The translations under genes and the position numbers were made by a program. Below are positions 1 through 9,334 of a stretch of DNA of 64,000 bases, piece after piece. The notes under the pieces were generated by a model that was not told the DNA's origin, did no database searches, and was given only the letters and a program-made list of their open reading frames with translations. Position 1 is the stretch's first letter. Each line of letters starts with the position of its first letter. This DNA comes from Plicaturopsis crispa FD-325 SS-3 (taxonomy: Eukaryota; Basidiomycota; Agaricomycetes; Amylocorticiales; Amylocorticiaceae), in NCBI GenBank assembly GCA_000827205.1, contig KN832574.1:138204-202203 (forward strand). Reading direction: 5' to 3'.

Positions 1-2
1 TT

Positions 3-161
3 GTTGCCGCCGCCGCCGCGTTCATCTTCGTCGCATCGTTCGCTATCACCATCGTCCTTCGCACCCGTCACGCTCCCGAATCGACCAGGTCTTTCGCAGT
101 CAGATTTAGGTTAGAGGATCAACCAGGGATGGTTGATATTCAAAGTGGGGAGCGGATGTAG
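3..161 (+). CDS. 3' end of a possible membrane-protein gene (partial)
   Basis: Frame 3 is open from the window edge to a TAG at 159-161. It reads as about 17 hydrophobic residues (AAAAAFIFVASFAITIVL) followed by a basic stop-transfer stretch (RTRH) and a short polar tail. That is what the end of a single-pass membrane protein looks like: one helix, then a cytosolic tail of about 30 residues. The other two frames give arginine- or serine-rich sequence with no comparable pattern. The rest of the gene lies outside the window, so family and function cannot be named. It could also be chance reading of GC-rich DNA. Confidence 0.4.
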   Translation, partial: VAAAAAFIFVASFAITIVLRTRHAPESTRSFAVRFRLEDQPGMVDIQSGERM

Positions 162-264
162 GGTTCGGTAAGCGTCTACACGAGGATTCCGTGCGGCGCG
201 ACGCGTCTTGCTTTGTCTCGCAGCCTATATAGTCCTTGCTGTATTTCTTTGTATCTTTAGCTCA

Positions 265-608
265 CTCCTTGACCTCAAGAGGTACGACGCAAGTATCGTT
301 TCCATTATAAGGCCCTACTCGAGAGGCTACATTGACCACAGAATACGTCCCCCTACAGAGCTCACAAATCTTCACCGTCTGCGGTCGAACGAGTATGTGC
401 GGTTGCGCATGAATGCCCTTGCTTTGAAGCAGCGCATCCGGGATCGTCTTCGGCAGCGTAAGTTTGAGTTGGAGCGGCTCGAGAGGGAATATCGGAATAC
501 CATGAACGGTCAGTGGACTTAGTGTTGTATGGGATAGTACTAACTTCTCATGTAGAAAAGAATCTTCGGTCTCATACACAGGAACGGATTCGTCGTCGTG
601 AGCCAGGG
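265..608 (+). pseudogene. KDZ transposase relic, upstream half (CxC1 type)
   Basis: The translation contains the C-terminal part of a basidiomycete KDZ (Kyakuja-Dileera-Zisupton) transposase: RMNALALKQRIRDRLRQRKF, then ELERLEREYRNTMN. A short intron (about 519-554, GTCAGT donor, CTAAC branch, TAG acceptor) follows, then KNLRSHTQERIRRREPG. From memory of the family, this block lies well downstream of the catalytic core, so the 5' two-thirds of the gene is absent. The coding sequence stops abruptly at Gly of REPG, where another transposon is inserted (609-4319), and resumes at 4320. The family moves by cut-and-paste DNA transposition. This copy cannot encode a working transposase. Confidence 0.8.
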
Positions 609-1129
609 CATCAGGAAAAATCTTTTGAGTACTTTGGTGCTATATGGCGCTATAAGTGCCCAAATAGCTGCTATAGTGTCAAAAGCCACTATAGACAAGT
701 GCCTATTATATAACAGCAAATTTTTGGCCGTTTACAGCTATGGGCTCTTATAGCTGGTATAGCTGTGCTAAATTTTAGACATTTTAGGTGCTTTCTCAGC
801 TATTGCAGCTATAGAAACTATAAGAGCGTTTGAAAATATGTTTGAAACAAATTTATTTAAGCTAAATAAAATACACAAGATACAGCTAACTGCAACAACA
901 TATCATCTATCTACATCATATCTACTCACACTGGAAACCTATGGCAGAAAAGAGAGACAATGTTGATTCAGCATGCCTACAAAAGTAATTAATGAGCACT
1001 CACTTGAAAGGGGCTATCCTCTCTATACAATGCTGCTGCTCGTAAGCTTGTAACTAAGAACGCATCCGCTACAGTCAGCAGGGCAAGATATTGTGCGAAC
1101 GTCATATCCTGGGCGCGTTCTGCGGGAAG

Positions 1130-2105
1130 TCAGGCGAGCTGTGCTGCATCTGCGGGAGCAGCATCAGGTGGTAGTCGTTGACCCAGACTGCGAGGTTGAT
1201 CAGCCGGGGGGCAACGAGGGTATTCGAAGGGGGACGCACCTATGTCGCCCTCTTGGTAGTTTGCGATGATGACGTCTGCAAAGCGCCGGTTGACTGCGAC
1301 GTATTTCTTGTACGGCGCGGACTCGTAAAAGAGCTTCGTCTTGGGCGCGCCCGAGATTGCGTAATGGAGACACGGCCACAGCACCTAGCGCTCGCTCGTC
1401 TCCTACATGCAGAGCAGGAGAGAAGAAAAAGCAGGGCGCACCTGGTGGCAGAACTCGTCGTAGCAGCTCTCGAACTCCGCGTCGGGGATCCACACGGGCA
1501 GGCTGTCGCACTGCTGGAGCATGCGGCGGTCGATGTTGCTCCTGAGGCCGTCGCTAAACGCTAAACGAGTCCGTCTCCGTGCCAAGCGCGCCGACCCAGA
1601 ACTTCCTGCGCAGCTTGTCGTCGGCGCTCTGCACGGCGTTCTTGAGGCCACCGTTGCAGTGCGGGTTCGGCTCGAAGTGCCAGGGCTGGTTGAAGGGCGC
1701 GGACTGCGAGATGTCCTTCTCGCCGCGGCGGGAGGAGGAGCGCGAGTGCTTGCGCTGGACGCGCGAGGGGATGTGCTCGGTGTTAGTCATGTCATGCGGG
1801 CCTTGCGCGAGGTCGGGAACGGGCACGCGGGCGGAGTCTCCGAGATGGCGTTCAGAGTGGAGTTGACGCGGTCGAGCGGGAACGGGAAATTTATCTTGTC
1901 TGAGCCGGGGCTGCCAATCGAGGGCGTCCCCGACGCGGACTGCGATTTCGACTGCGCGCGGGTCTGCTCTGCGGTGAGCCTAGGGATACTGCGATTTTGC
2001 GCCGTACGTACCTTGTCCTTGAGATCCGAGTCGATGATGCTCCTCAACGGAACGTTGACGGTCACCGCGGTGTTCATATGCTTTGTACTCGGACGCACCG
2101 GTGGC
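1130..2105 (-). pseudogene. Captured trehalose-6-phosphate synthase (GT20) gene fragment
   Basis: Read on the minus strand this is the N-terminal half of a fungal GT20 trehalose-phosphate synthase-type protein. In order it shows NGGLKNAVQSADDKLRRKFW with VGALGTETD, then LPVWIPDAEFESCYDEFCHQ, then LWPCLHYAI, then YKKYVAVNRRFADVIIANYQ with EGDI, and finally WVNDYHLMLLPQM. These blocks surround the glucose-6-phosphate site in the family. An intron lies between CHQ and LWP (about 1390-1450) and another near 2000, so the copy was taken from genomic DNA. There is a frame break between EGDI and WVNDYH, and the fragment ends near 1130 before the UDP-glucose-binding half. It is broken and lies inside the transposon at 609-4319. 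The parent gene is not in this window. Confidence 0.85.
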
Positions 2106-2241
2106 TTGCCCTCGTTCCTGAACGTTGCCTCGGGCAGGGATATGGGCAGTGTCAACGTCTCGCGCTCATTGTGAGTGGGTGGTGTGGGGGGCGGCGATTC
2201 AATGAGAGGCAAGAGCAAATGTTGAAGACGACAAAAAATTT

Positions 2242-2281
2242 GCGTGGGAACCAGTGCAGAGCTTTGCACTGGTTCCCACGC
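2242..2281. repeat. Perfect 17-bp inverted repeat (hairpin)
   Basis: Two arms of 17 bp (left arm GCGTGGGAACCAGTGCA) are exact reverse complements separated by six bases (GAGCTT). The hairpin sits in the captured DNA upstream of the trehalose-phosphate synthase fragment. It may be a scar of an older insertion or a cruciform-forming site; no function can be assigned. Confidence 0.9.
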
Positions 2282-2599
2282 TCGGAACTTGCGCGATTTC
2301 TCTAAGTCTTTTCCGATCCACCGCGCACAATGAGCCTCGAGAATCTCGCCAACAGCACACCGCACACCGACCGCAATGCACCGCAGGCAACCGCAGGTGA
2401 TGAGCACGACCCATGGAGTCCCGCCGAAATTTGCGCGGTTGTCTGGTATGCACAAGGGGCCCAGGTACGCCGACTCAGTTTTCACAGTTTAACTGATTCT
2501 AACGTGTTTGATACCCCACACCCCAACTGCGCCCACCGACCTCACTGCCCGCACGCACGCCGTCTCGCGCGTGCTGTGAGCCTGTGCACGCAACATGAC

Positions 2600-3780
2600 G
2601 ACGATGATACGAGACGCCAGTTGGCGTCTTGTATGCACCGCCGTCCCTCCCCCCGCGCTCGTGCGCACATGCCCTTAGGCCGCCACCCTCAGCGTACAAC
2701 CACGGGCGCGCCGTCTTGCGCGCACACGCTAGACAACACGCCGCCATCGCCTTCCCTCCCGCCGTGCTCCCTGCGCGGATCCGCCCAGATCGCTACCCTC
2801 TGCACACCACCACGGCCCGCTGTCTCGGACGCGAGACAACGACGACGAAACGAGACGCCGGCTGGCGTGTCGTCGTCGTCGCTTTCCCCCCGCCCGCCGA
2901 CTTCCTCCAACGACAGCACACCGTCACGGGCCCGTCGTCTCGTGCGCACCGTGAGCCCGTGCGCGCGAGACGACAACGACGAAACGCTTTCCCCGCCACC
3001 GCCACCTTCCTCCACCCTCAGCAAATCACCACGGGCCAGCCGCCTCGCGCGCACCGTTAGCCCGTGCACGAGAGACTGCGACGACGAAACGAGACGCCCG
3101 CCGGCGTCTCGTCGTCGTTGCTTTCCCCACCGCCGCCGCCTTCCGCCTGCCTCCACCCTCAGCAAACCAAACCAATACAGGCCGGCCGTCTTGCGCGCTG
3201 CGAGCCCGTGCCCGCGAGACGGCGACGATGAAACGAGACGCCAGCAGGCGTCTCGTCGTCGTCTCTCCACCCGCCGGCGCCGCCTTCCTCGCCACCCTCA
3301 ACACACTGTCACGGGCCCGTCGTCTCGTGCGCGCGAGACGACGACGACGAAACGCTTTCCTCGCCGCCGCCACCTGCCTCCACCCTCAGCAAATCACCAC
3401 GGGCCCGCCGCCTCGCGCGCACCGTGAGCCCGTGCACGCGAGACGGCGACGACGAAACGAGACGCCCGCCGGCGTCTCGTCGTCGTTGCCTTCCCCGCCG
3501 CCGCCGCCGCCGCCTTCCGCCTTCCTCCACCCTCAGCAAACCACCACAGGCCGGCCGTCTTGCGCGCTGCAAGCCCGTGCCCGCGAGACGGCGACGATGA
3601 GACGAGACGCCAGCAGGCGTCTCGTCGTCGTAGCTTTCCCCCCGCCGCCGCCGCCGCCCGTTCCTGCGCAAATGCACCCAGGAAGCCGCTCTCAGCGCAT
3701 GACCACGGACGCGACATCTCACGCGCGCACGCGAAATAACGACGACGGAACGAGACGCCAGCTGGCGTTTTGTTGTCGTC
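2600..3780. repeat. Array of seven GAGACGCC/GGCGTCTC hairpins
   Basis: A degenerate tandem array occupies the GC-rich interior of the transposon. Its recurring core is a palindrome of the form GAGACGCC-n(2-4)-GGCGTCTC followed by GTCGTCGT, near 2613, 2851, 3094, 3235, 3460, 3605 and 3752. Cores are separated by 100-250 bp of proline/arginine-coding-looking sequence that repeats phrases such as CACCGTGAGCCCGTGC, CCTCCACCCTCAGCAAA and CGCGAGACGACGACG. Long open frames run through it on both strands, but their composition is simply that of the repeat, so I do not call genes here. Confidence 0.8.
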
Positions 3781-4319
3781 GCTTTACACACCACCGGCCG
3801 CCCCTCATCCCCGCCCGCAATGTCTTCACACCACCCGGGCGGGCTCTCATGCATCTACAGCTTGTCGATGGGTACCCGCAGCCCGTCGACGTGCACCATC
3901 ATGACCATCCACCCACCCGGCACAGAGCTGTGTGCGAGCAGCTGCGGATTGCGCCCGCAGTCCGTGCAGAATGCGTGCAGCGCCGCGCATTACATGCATG
4001 TCAACTTCGCTACAACGCGTGCACGCTCGGGGACGAAGGTGTGTGCGCCGTAGAGATATTGAGTATATTTTACTAGTACAACACTGTATCTGCTACCATT
4101 ATATCCCACACAGAGTATGGTCTCAAAAAATGGTTTTCCAGCTATAAGAGCTATTAGAGCATCTTTACTTTTCTAAATACATTTCCATATTTTGAGGCTC
4201 AGATTTACTAAAAGTCAAGCTGGCTATAGGTAGTATTTGGAGCTATAAATGCAGCAATCTAGCCATATGTGCTATTACAAATTTCGTGTTTCTATATAGC
4301 AAAAGGGGTTTTCCTGATG

Positions 4320-5145
4320 GGATTGTCCAGCTTTCCAAGTCGTACAATGCCCTGTGTGACCAGCTCGCAAATCTTATTCGCCTTGGACGAGCTCTGCCTG
4401 GGTGTGTGGCTCCCACCAAGATCTCTCGAGATGGGCTGTTCCGCTTGGACGTCGATGATGATATCTGGCAGGACATAGGGTTGGAAGAGGACAATGGGGA
4501 CCGCAACGGTATACCTCTTTGGTTGGGTGATGACCAGGTACGCGAGGGAATTCGTGCTCGCCTCGAGCTTGATCGGTGCTTGGAGGAAGAAGCACGTCTC
4601 AGCAAGGAGAGATGTTCCATGCAGGAGTGGATGATGGAGGAGTGGTGTGTGTCTGAGGGTGCCCATGAGGCTGCCAGTATGTATCTCTTGCTCGTAACTT
4701 AGGGGTTTAGCACTAACCTCTCATAGCTCTAGATGATGATCATGATATGGTCTATTAACTGTGCCTCCGTCAAGAGTATCTATGCCGTCTATGTGTGACC
4801 TGGCAAGGGGCGGTGCGCAGTATTCCATGCGGCTATCCCATGCCTGAGTCGTGGGGTCCCTCTCTGACGGAGCTTGTTAATGCTGCTGTGCTGGAGAACA
4901 CTGGAAGCTATGATGAGGATGGTGAAGAAGATGATGGTAATTATGCTGGAGATGGTGAAGGAGATGAGGATGAGGATGATGGAGAGTTGCTGGAAATTGC
5001 AGAGGAAAGTGCCTTGAGGGATGTGTATAGGCAAGCCAGGCTGACAGCTACTGAAAGGCTTGGCTTAGATTCAAGGGATGACTTATCATCCTCCCCTCTG
5101 AAGAGTAGAAGTAGTTCACCTAGGAAACGCTCAAGGTTTGATTAG
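4320..5145 (+). pseudogene. KDZ transposase relic, downstream half
   Basis: Continuation of the KDZ transposase interrupted at 608. It carries IVQLSKSYNALCDQLANLIR, RDGLFRLDVDDDIWQDIGLE, PLWLGDDQVREGIRARLELD and RCLEEEARLSKERCSMQEWM, all typical of CxC1-type KDZ proteins from basidiomycetes. An intron lies at about 4688-4736. The next segment has an in-frame TAA (near 4759) where relatives have Gln, just before LCLRQEYLCRLCVTWQGAVR. The acidic tail (DEDGEEDDG and similar) and the serine/arginine-rich end close at TAG 5143-5145. It is a decayed copy, older than the transposon nested in it. Confidence 0.8.
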
Positions 5146-5243
5146 GCTACATCTTGTCTCTGTATTTACATTACTACATTTGCATGATGTTAGCCAATTA
5201 CATCTCAACAGTCAATGATTTTCAATAGGACTTGTTGACACTC

Positions 5244-5850
5244 AGGAGCCCATTTGTATTATTTGGGCGCCCACCTTGTGGATTCGGGTGCCCACTTTGG
5301 ATTATTTGAAGACCCACTGGTATTTTTCGGGCGCCCACCTTGTGGATTCGGGAGCCCACTTTGAGTTATATGAAGGCCCATTGGTATTATTCGGGCGCCC
5401 ACCTTGTGGATTCGGGCGCCCACTTTGGATTATTTGAAGACCCACTGGTATTTTTCGGGCGCCCACCTTGTAGATTCGGGAGCCCACTTTGAGTTATATG
5501 AAGGCCCATTGGTATTATTCGGGCGCCCACCTTGTGGATTCGGGCGCCCACCTTGTGGATTCGGGCGCCCACTTTGGATTATTTGAAGACCTACTGGTAT
5601 TTTTCGGGCGCCCACCTTGTGGATTCGGGAGCCCACTTTGAGTTATATGAAGGCCCATTGGTATTATTCGGGCGCCCACCTCGTGGATTCGGGTGCCCAC
5701 TTTGGATTATTTGAAGACCCACTGGTATTATTTGGGCGCCCACCTTGTGGATTAGGGAGCCCACTTCGAGTTATATGAAGGCCCATTGGTATTATTTGGG
5801 CGGCCATCTTGTGGATTCTGGAGCCCACATGTATTTCTTAGGCACCCACC
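5244..5850. repeat. Minisatellite, ~128-bp higher-order unit made of two ~64-bp halves
   Basis: Four to five tandem units are built from alternating phrases: GGGCGCCCACCTTGTGGATT, CGGGAGCCCACTTTGAGTTA and ATATGAAGGCCCATTGGTAT, then the partner half with CGGGCGCCCACTTTGGATTA and TTTGAAGACCCACTGGTATT. One unit near 5521 has an extra 24-bp GGGCGCCCACCTTGTGGATTCGG step. Divergence rises at both edges. Open frames on both strands (for example 5302-5714) are products of the repeat and not genes. Confidence 0.92.
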
Positions 5851-7948
5851 TTGTAACTTGAAAGGCTACTGAGTGAGCTTGGGAAGCTCACTCTGATTTA
5901 TTCAAGGCTACTTGTATTATCCTGACCATCACCTTGTAAATTGAGGCCAGTATCCAATGTCAGTGAGGAATGAGAACACAATGCAGACTACAAAAATATT
6001 AGATAAGTTTAAATGGTTTGCAAATCAAGGTGGATCTAACAAAGTTTATTGATCTTGTGTAGTACACCGGCTAGATTACTGACCGTGAGAACTTACTTTG
6101 TAGAGTTTTGTTGTATTCTTGCTGTAGGCTCTGTGACAATACCACCACGTTCTAGTCTCGGTTATCATTCCACTTAGCGCACACTATTAGAATCAAGTTG
6201 ATGTAGTTTCATCCGCTGCTCTAAAGAGATGTTATTTACAAAAAAGAAAGCCCAGGAGGAGAGGTTGGATTCTTGATAGAATATTTTGAGCACCCTCATT
6301 GGGTGATATGATACCCTTGTAAGCATTGAAAAGTACTGGGGATATGGGATGAGACAGGCCCAAGGAGAAGCTGGGGATTGGATAATTATATGCTGATGGA
6401 CCTCTGACACCCTAGTGGGCACGTGGGCATGTGGGCCAAAACATATTTGAGAGGGATGGAGCCCATGGGCAGTGGGCACCATCATATGGGCAAGAAATTG
6501 AACAGCCCAACAATATGGGCAGAAGTGCTGACCGGTGCCCACGCCCACCAAGGACCAGCATGAATAAGAGGCTCTTACCCCAATTATTTTGTAGAAATGT
6601 TTATGGCTAATAGCCTTACAAAGGGGGGTGACTGAAGTGGCTGGCATGCAAGAGGTAACGGACTTCCAATGGGCTGTTTCTAGCGCTGTCCGGTAGTGTG
6701 CACGTCTACCGATGGAGACGGTCTCGACGTCTCACAGGGTGTCGCAGATGTTTAGAGTAGTCACTTGCATGCGATTCAAGAGCAACCGTAGGGTTTCAGA
6801 GCGTTTGCAGCGAGCAAGAAAGTGCCATTGTATTTCACAATGAAAGCCAGTGTTAGAAATATTTGACGCTTTCGTGTCATTGATCTACACAATGTTTTTG
6901 ACCGTGCGGGCGAATCAATGAAATCCATTGTAGGCCAGATCAGCGTAAAATACAATGAATTTGGTACCGTCATTGATCTAAATCCGGAAATTCATTGTGT
7001 TTTGTTCCCACAGTGTCCTATAGACCCTCTGAGGAGTTGAGAGAGCTCTGGAGACAGTGCTCAAATTTTAATTAAAATACATTGTGGGTCCCTGTAGGTC
7101 CGTGCCAATACCCCACCTTCTCTGCAACAGTGCCGCATAGTATGCTGGGCGGACTTGCACACCCGCGGATTTTGTCTTGTGGTCCGCCCCTAGTACGGTT
7201 CTATCATTGCTGCAGCCAGTCTTGAGCACCTATGATTACTTACTCTACCAGGTCCAATTCCGAGTCGGTGTACTAATTAATACTTGGTATTGAGAGGCAC
7301 GTGCATGACACCACCGACAGGATAAGCCTGATACTAGTCAAAATCTTACCCCGGAGATGTCCACACTGATCACCTCCGGTTCAGATGATTTCTCTTGGTA
7401 CACGAGCGTCGAGCAGCGAGAAAGCACCCAACGCTGGGCAGCGCAGTGAGTCGTAGGCGGCAGGCCTGCGGTAAGCTAAGCCAAGTTAATTTGTCGAAGC
7501 GTGGGAAAAGCTAAGTAAAAGCTAGCCAGCCAGAAATTACACGGGGATAAGTGAATAAGTCAGCCCGATAAGTAACTTTATACACAATCGTCAGATAGGG
7601 GCTACCCGTCCCTTACACACGCTTTCAATGCCGTCACTGCTCTCGAGGCTCAACGGCGGCGGCGGACGCTCATATTTCTGCCTCCACACATGTACATGCG
7701 CGCCTTCCCCGTCGAGGTCTACCGGGGACTGCAGGCGACCGAGCTCTACTCGCAGACCACGGTCGCTTGCATAAGTACTTAAAGTTACTGGAGCGTCGAT
7801 AAAAGACGTCGCCAAAACAAGGTGCACTATCGATCCAATTGCATTATTAGAGTCGCATTGAGGCCTAATTAGCATTATAAAAAATGAGCAGTGAAATAAA
7901 TGAGGGGGTACATAAGGAGGCCCATCTCGCGCCTCTCCGCCTGCAATT
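5851..7948. other. Gene-free stretch with a possible transposon end
   Basis: No exon chain with codon bias or recognisable protein sequence is visible. From 6370 to 6620 the DNA repeats GTGGGC/GCCCAC phrases. From 6776 to 7018 it is dense in CATTG/CAATG motifs in both orientations and stops at TTCCCACAGTG (7008-7018), that is CACTGTGGGAA on the minus strand. This could be the end of a DNA transposon, perhaps the KDZ element itself. From 7020 to 7948 I see nothing else beyond the 3' flank of the minus-strand gene that follows. Confidence 0.5.
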
Positions 7949-8656
7949 CTACGGAATCACAGACCACCTGCCCGGGGGCAGCCTCTCGCCCCCCTCCTCA
8001 TCCACCTCCACATCCTCCTGCCAATAGTCCCTTACGCGCTCCGTGCCCGACCTTCGCACATACACCGCTGCCCACGCGCTGCCCGGCCCCGCGCGCCGGT
8101 GCACCGCGCGCATCGTGTCCGCGCCCGCCTCCGCATACGCCGCGCGGAACTCCGTCACCTGCAACGGCAGCTGCGCGAGGCGCACGACCGCGTCGAGGTC
8201 GCCCGCGTAGCGCACACTTACGGCTTTTAGGCTCGGCGCGTCTGCGGCAGCGGCCTCGAGCAGCGCGCCGACCGCGGGCCCACGCACGCCCTCCGCGCTC
8301 AGCGTGCGTGCGTGCGCGAGGGAGTGGGGGAGGAGGTGCAAGAGGTGCTGGGCGTACGCCGCGCTGGGGATGTGCACGTCAGCGGCGGCGAGGCGCGCGA
8401 ACTCGGCGCAGACGGTGCGGGAGACGAGGGGGAGGGTGGTGAGCAGCGCGGTGCGCTCGGACGGCGGGAGGCGCGCGGACCACGCGTGCGCGAGGATCTG
8501 CGCGACGAGTTCGGTGGGGAGCCACGGGTAGGGCGTCGTGCGTGTGCGTGTGGCGGTGGTAGTCTCGGGTGGGGCTTTTGGGGATAGGGCCGGTAGGAGG
8601 GCGGATGCGAGATTCCGGAGGTGGCGGAGCGTGGTGCGCTGCTGGCCGATGGACAT
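7949..8656 (-). CDS. F-box-like hypothetical protein
   Basis: Intact single-exon gene of 235 residues starting at ATG 8656. Residues about 43-80 (PWLPTELVAQILAHAWSARL, then LPLVSRTVCAEFARL) match the L/P..E....I....W....LV.R..... pattern of the fungal F-box. That motif would bind Skp1 in an SCF ubiquitin ligase; the rest is helical, alanine-rich and of unknown function. It is short for an F-box substrate receptor and lacks leucine-rich or WD repeats. A TATA-like CATATAAAG lies about 100 bp upstream, at 8757-8766 on the minus strand. Codon use is strongly GC-rich, like its neighbours. The F-box call rests on the motif alone. Confidence 0.65.
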   Translation of the reverse strand: MSIGQQRTTLRHLRNLASALLPALSPKAPPETTTATRTRTTPYPWLPTELVAQILAHAWSARLPPSERTALLTTLPLVSRTVCAEFARLAAADVHIPSAAYAQHLLHLLPHSLAHARTLSAEGVRGPAVGALLEAAAADAPSLKAVSVRYAGDLDAVVRLAQLPLQVTEFRAAYAEAGADTMRAVHRRAGPGSAWAAVYVRRSGTERVRDYWQEDVEVDEEGGERLPPGRWSVIP

Positions 8657-9334
8657 TGTGGTGAGCTTGCAGACAGGTAGAGGCTAGAGCTGAGCCGCCC
8701 TGATGCTGATAGCGTGTCGAGCTGAAGAGCAAAAGCTCGAGGGGAGCATGAATACCTCTTTATATGAGGCCTAGGGTCCCCTATCCGACCGGCGGGATGC
8801 GTCCATCCGCTAGGTGCGGAGGCAAAAATTCGTCAGCGGAAGCAAGCGATTATACGCTTTAATTCCCGCAGCGGGGGATCGACGGCGTCCATGGGTCACA
8901 ATAGATCCATGGATTGGCTCGTAGCCTAGGCTGAGGGCTCGGTAGGCACTTGCTTGGACGAGTGGACCGTCTGTTTCAATTTCGACCGGTCAACATTTCC
9001 TCCACGTCTTGCTAGCACAACACACAAATGGTCGGCGCAGACCTGGCCGGCACGCGTTCAAATTCGGATACCCCACCCTCACCGACGACCGTCGCGTGTC
9101 CGACCACGCCGCCGTGCTCGCGTACCTCCTCCCCCTTCCAACATCGAGGGCTCACACGCCCACATGACACTCCGCGTGCGCCGCTTGCAAGGACGTGGCC
9201 GTGGAAGAGGACACGCCCGAGCCTTTCAAAGAACACTGGGCCGTCTCGCTTCATATGCATGCCCTACAAAAGTGATTTGTCCAGATAGTGGAATTGGTTG
9301 ATTGAACAGATGAGAGACCCCGAGCTGAGACACT
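8657..9334. other. Intergenic region, no supported gene
   Basis: This contains the promoter side of the F-box-like gene and the 3' flank of the J-domain gene. Frames between 8954 and 9301 are open but proline/arginine-biased, with no splice logic or conserved block. I do not call a gene. Confidence 0.5.

Larger units (their letters stand above)
609..4319. mobile_element. 3.7-kb DNA transposon nested in the KDZ relic, carrying captured host DNA
   Basis: The ends are perfect 11-bp inverted repeats, CATCAGGAAAA at 609-619 and TTTTCCTGATG at 4309-4319. Removing the element plus one copy of a flanking GG restores the KDZ frame exactly (REPG followed by IVQLSKSYN), so the target-site duplication is 2 bp. 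Both termini (about 640-1080 and 4060-4290) are AT-rich and full of AGCTATA/TATAGCT motifs in both orientations. Subterminal repeat arrays of this kind are a hallmark of CACTA/EnSpm-like elements, though the terminal trinucleotide is CAT rather than CAC. The GC-rich middle holds a trehalose-phosphate synthase gene fragment and a hairpin-rich repeat array. No transposase is visible, so the element is non-autonomous. The superfamily is an inference. Confidence 0.82.

Noticed and set aside
1521-2174. 217-residue plus-strand open frame
   Set aside because: Shadow of the captured trehalose-phosphate synthase fragment, which is on the other strand and has recognisable blocks.
2330-3427. 365-residue plus-strand open frame and several minus-strand ones
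   Set aside because: They are readings of the hairpin-rich GC repeat array inside the transposon; Pro/Arg/Ser composition, open in several frames at once, no conserved block.
5302-5714. Overlapping 60-68-residue frames on both strands
   Set aside because: They repeat the minisatellite unit in translation.
6174-6647. 157-residue minus-strand open frame
   Set aside because: No conserved block, unlikely composition, and it lies in repeat-like DNA rich in GTGGGC/GCCCAC.
8954-9301. 115-residue plus-strand open frame
   Set aside because: Pro/Arg-biased, no homology recognised, no splice signals that extend it.
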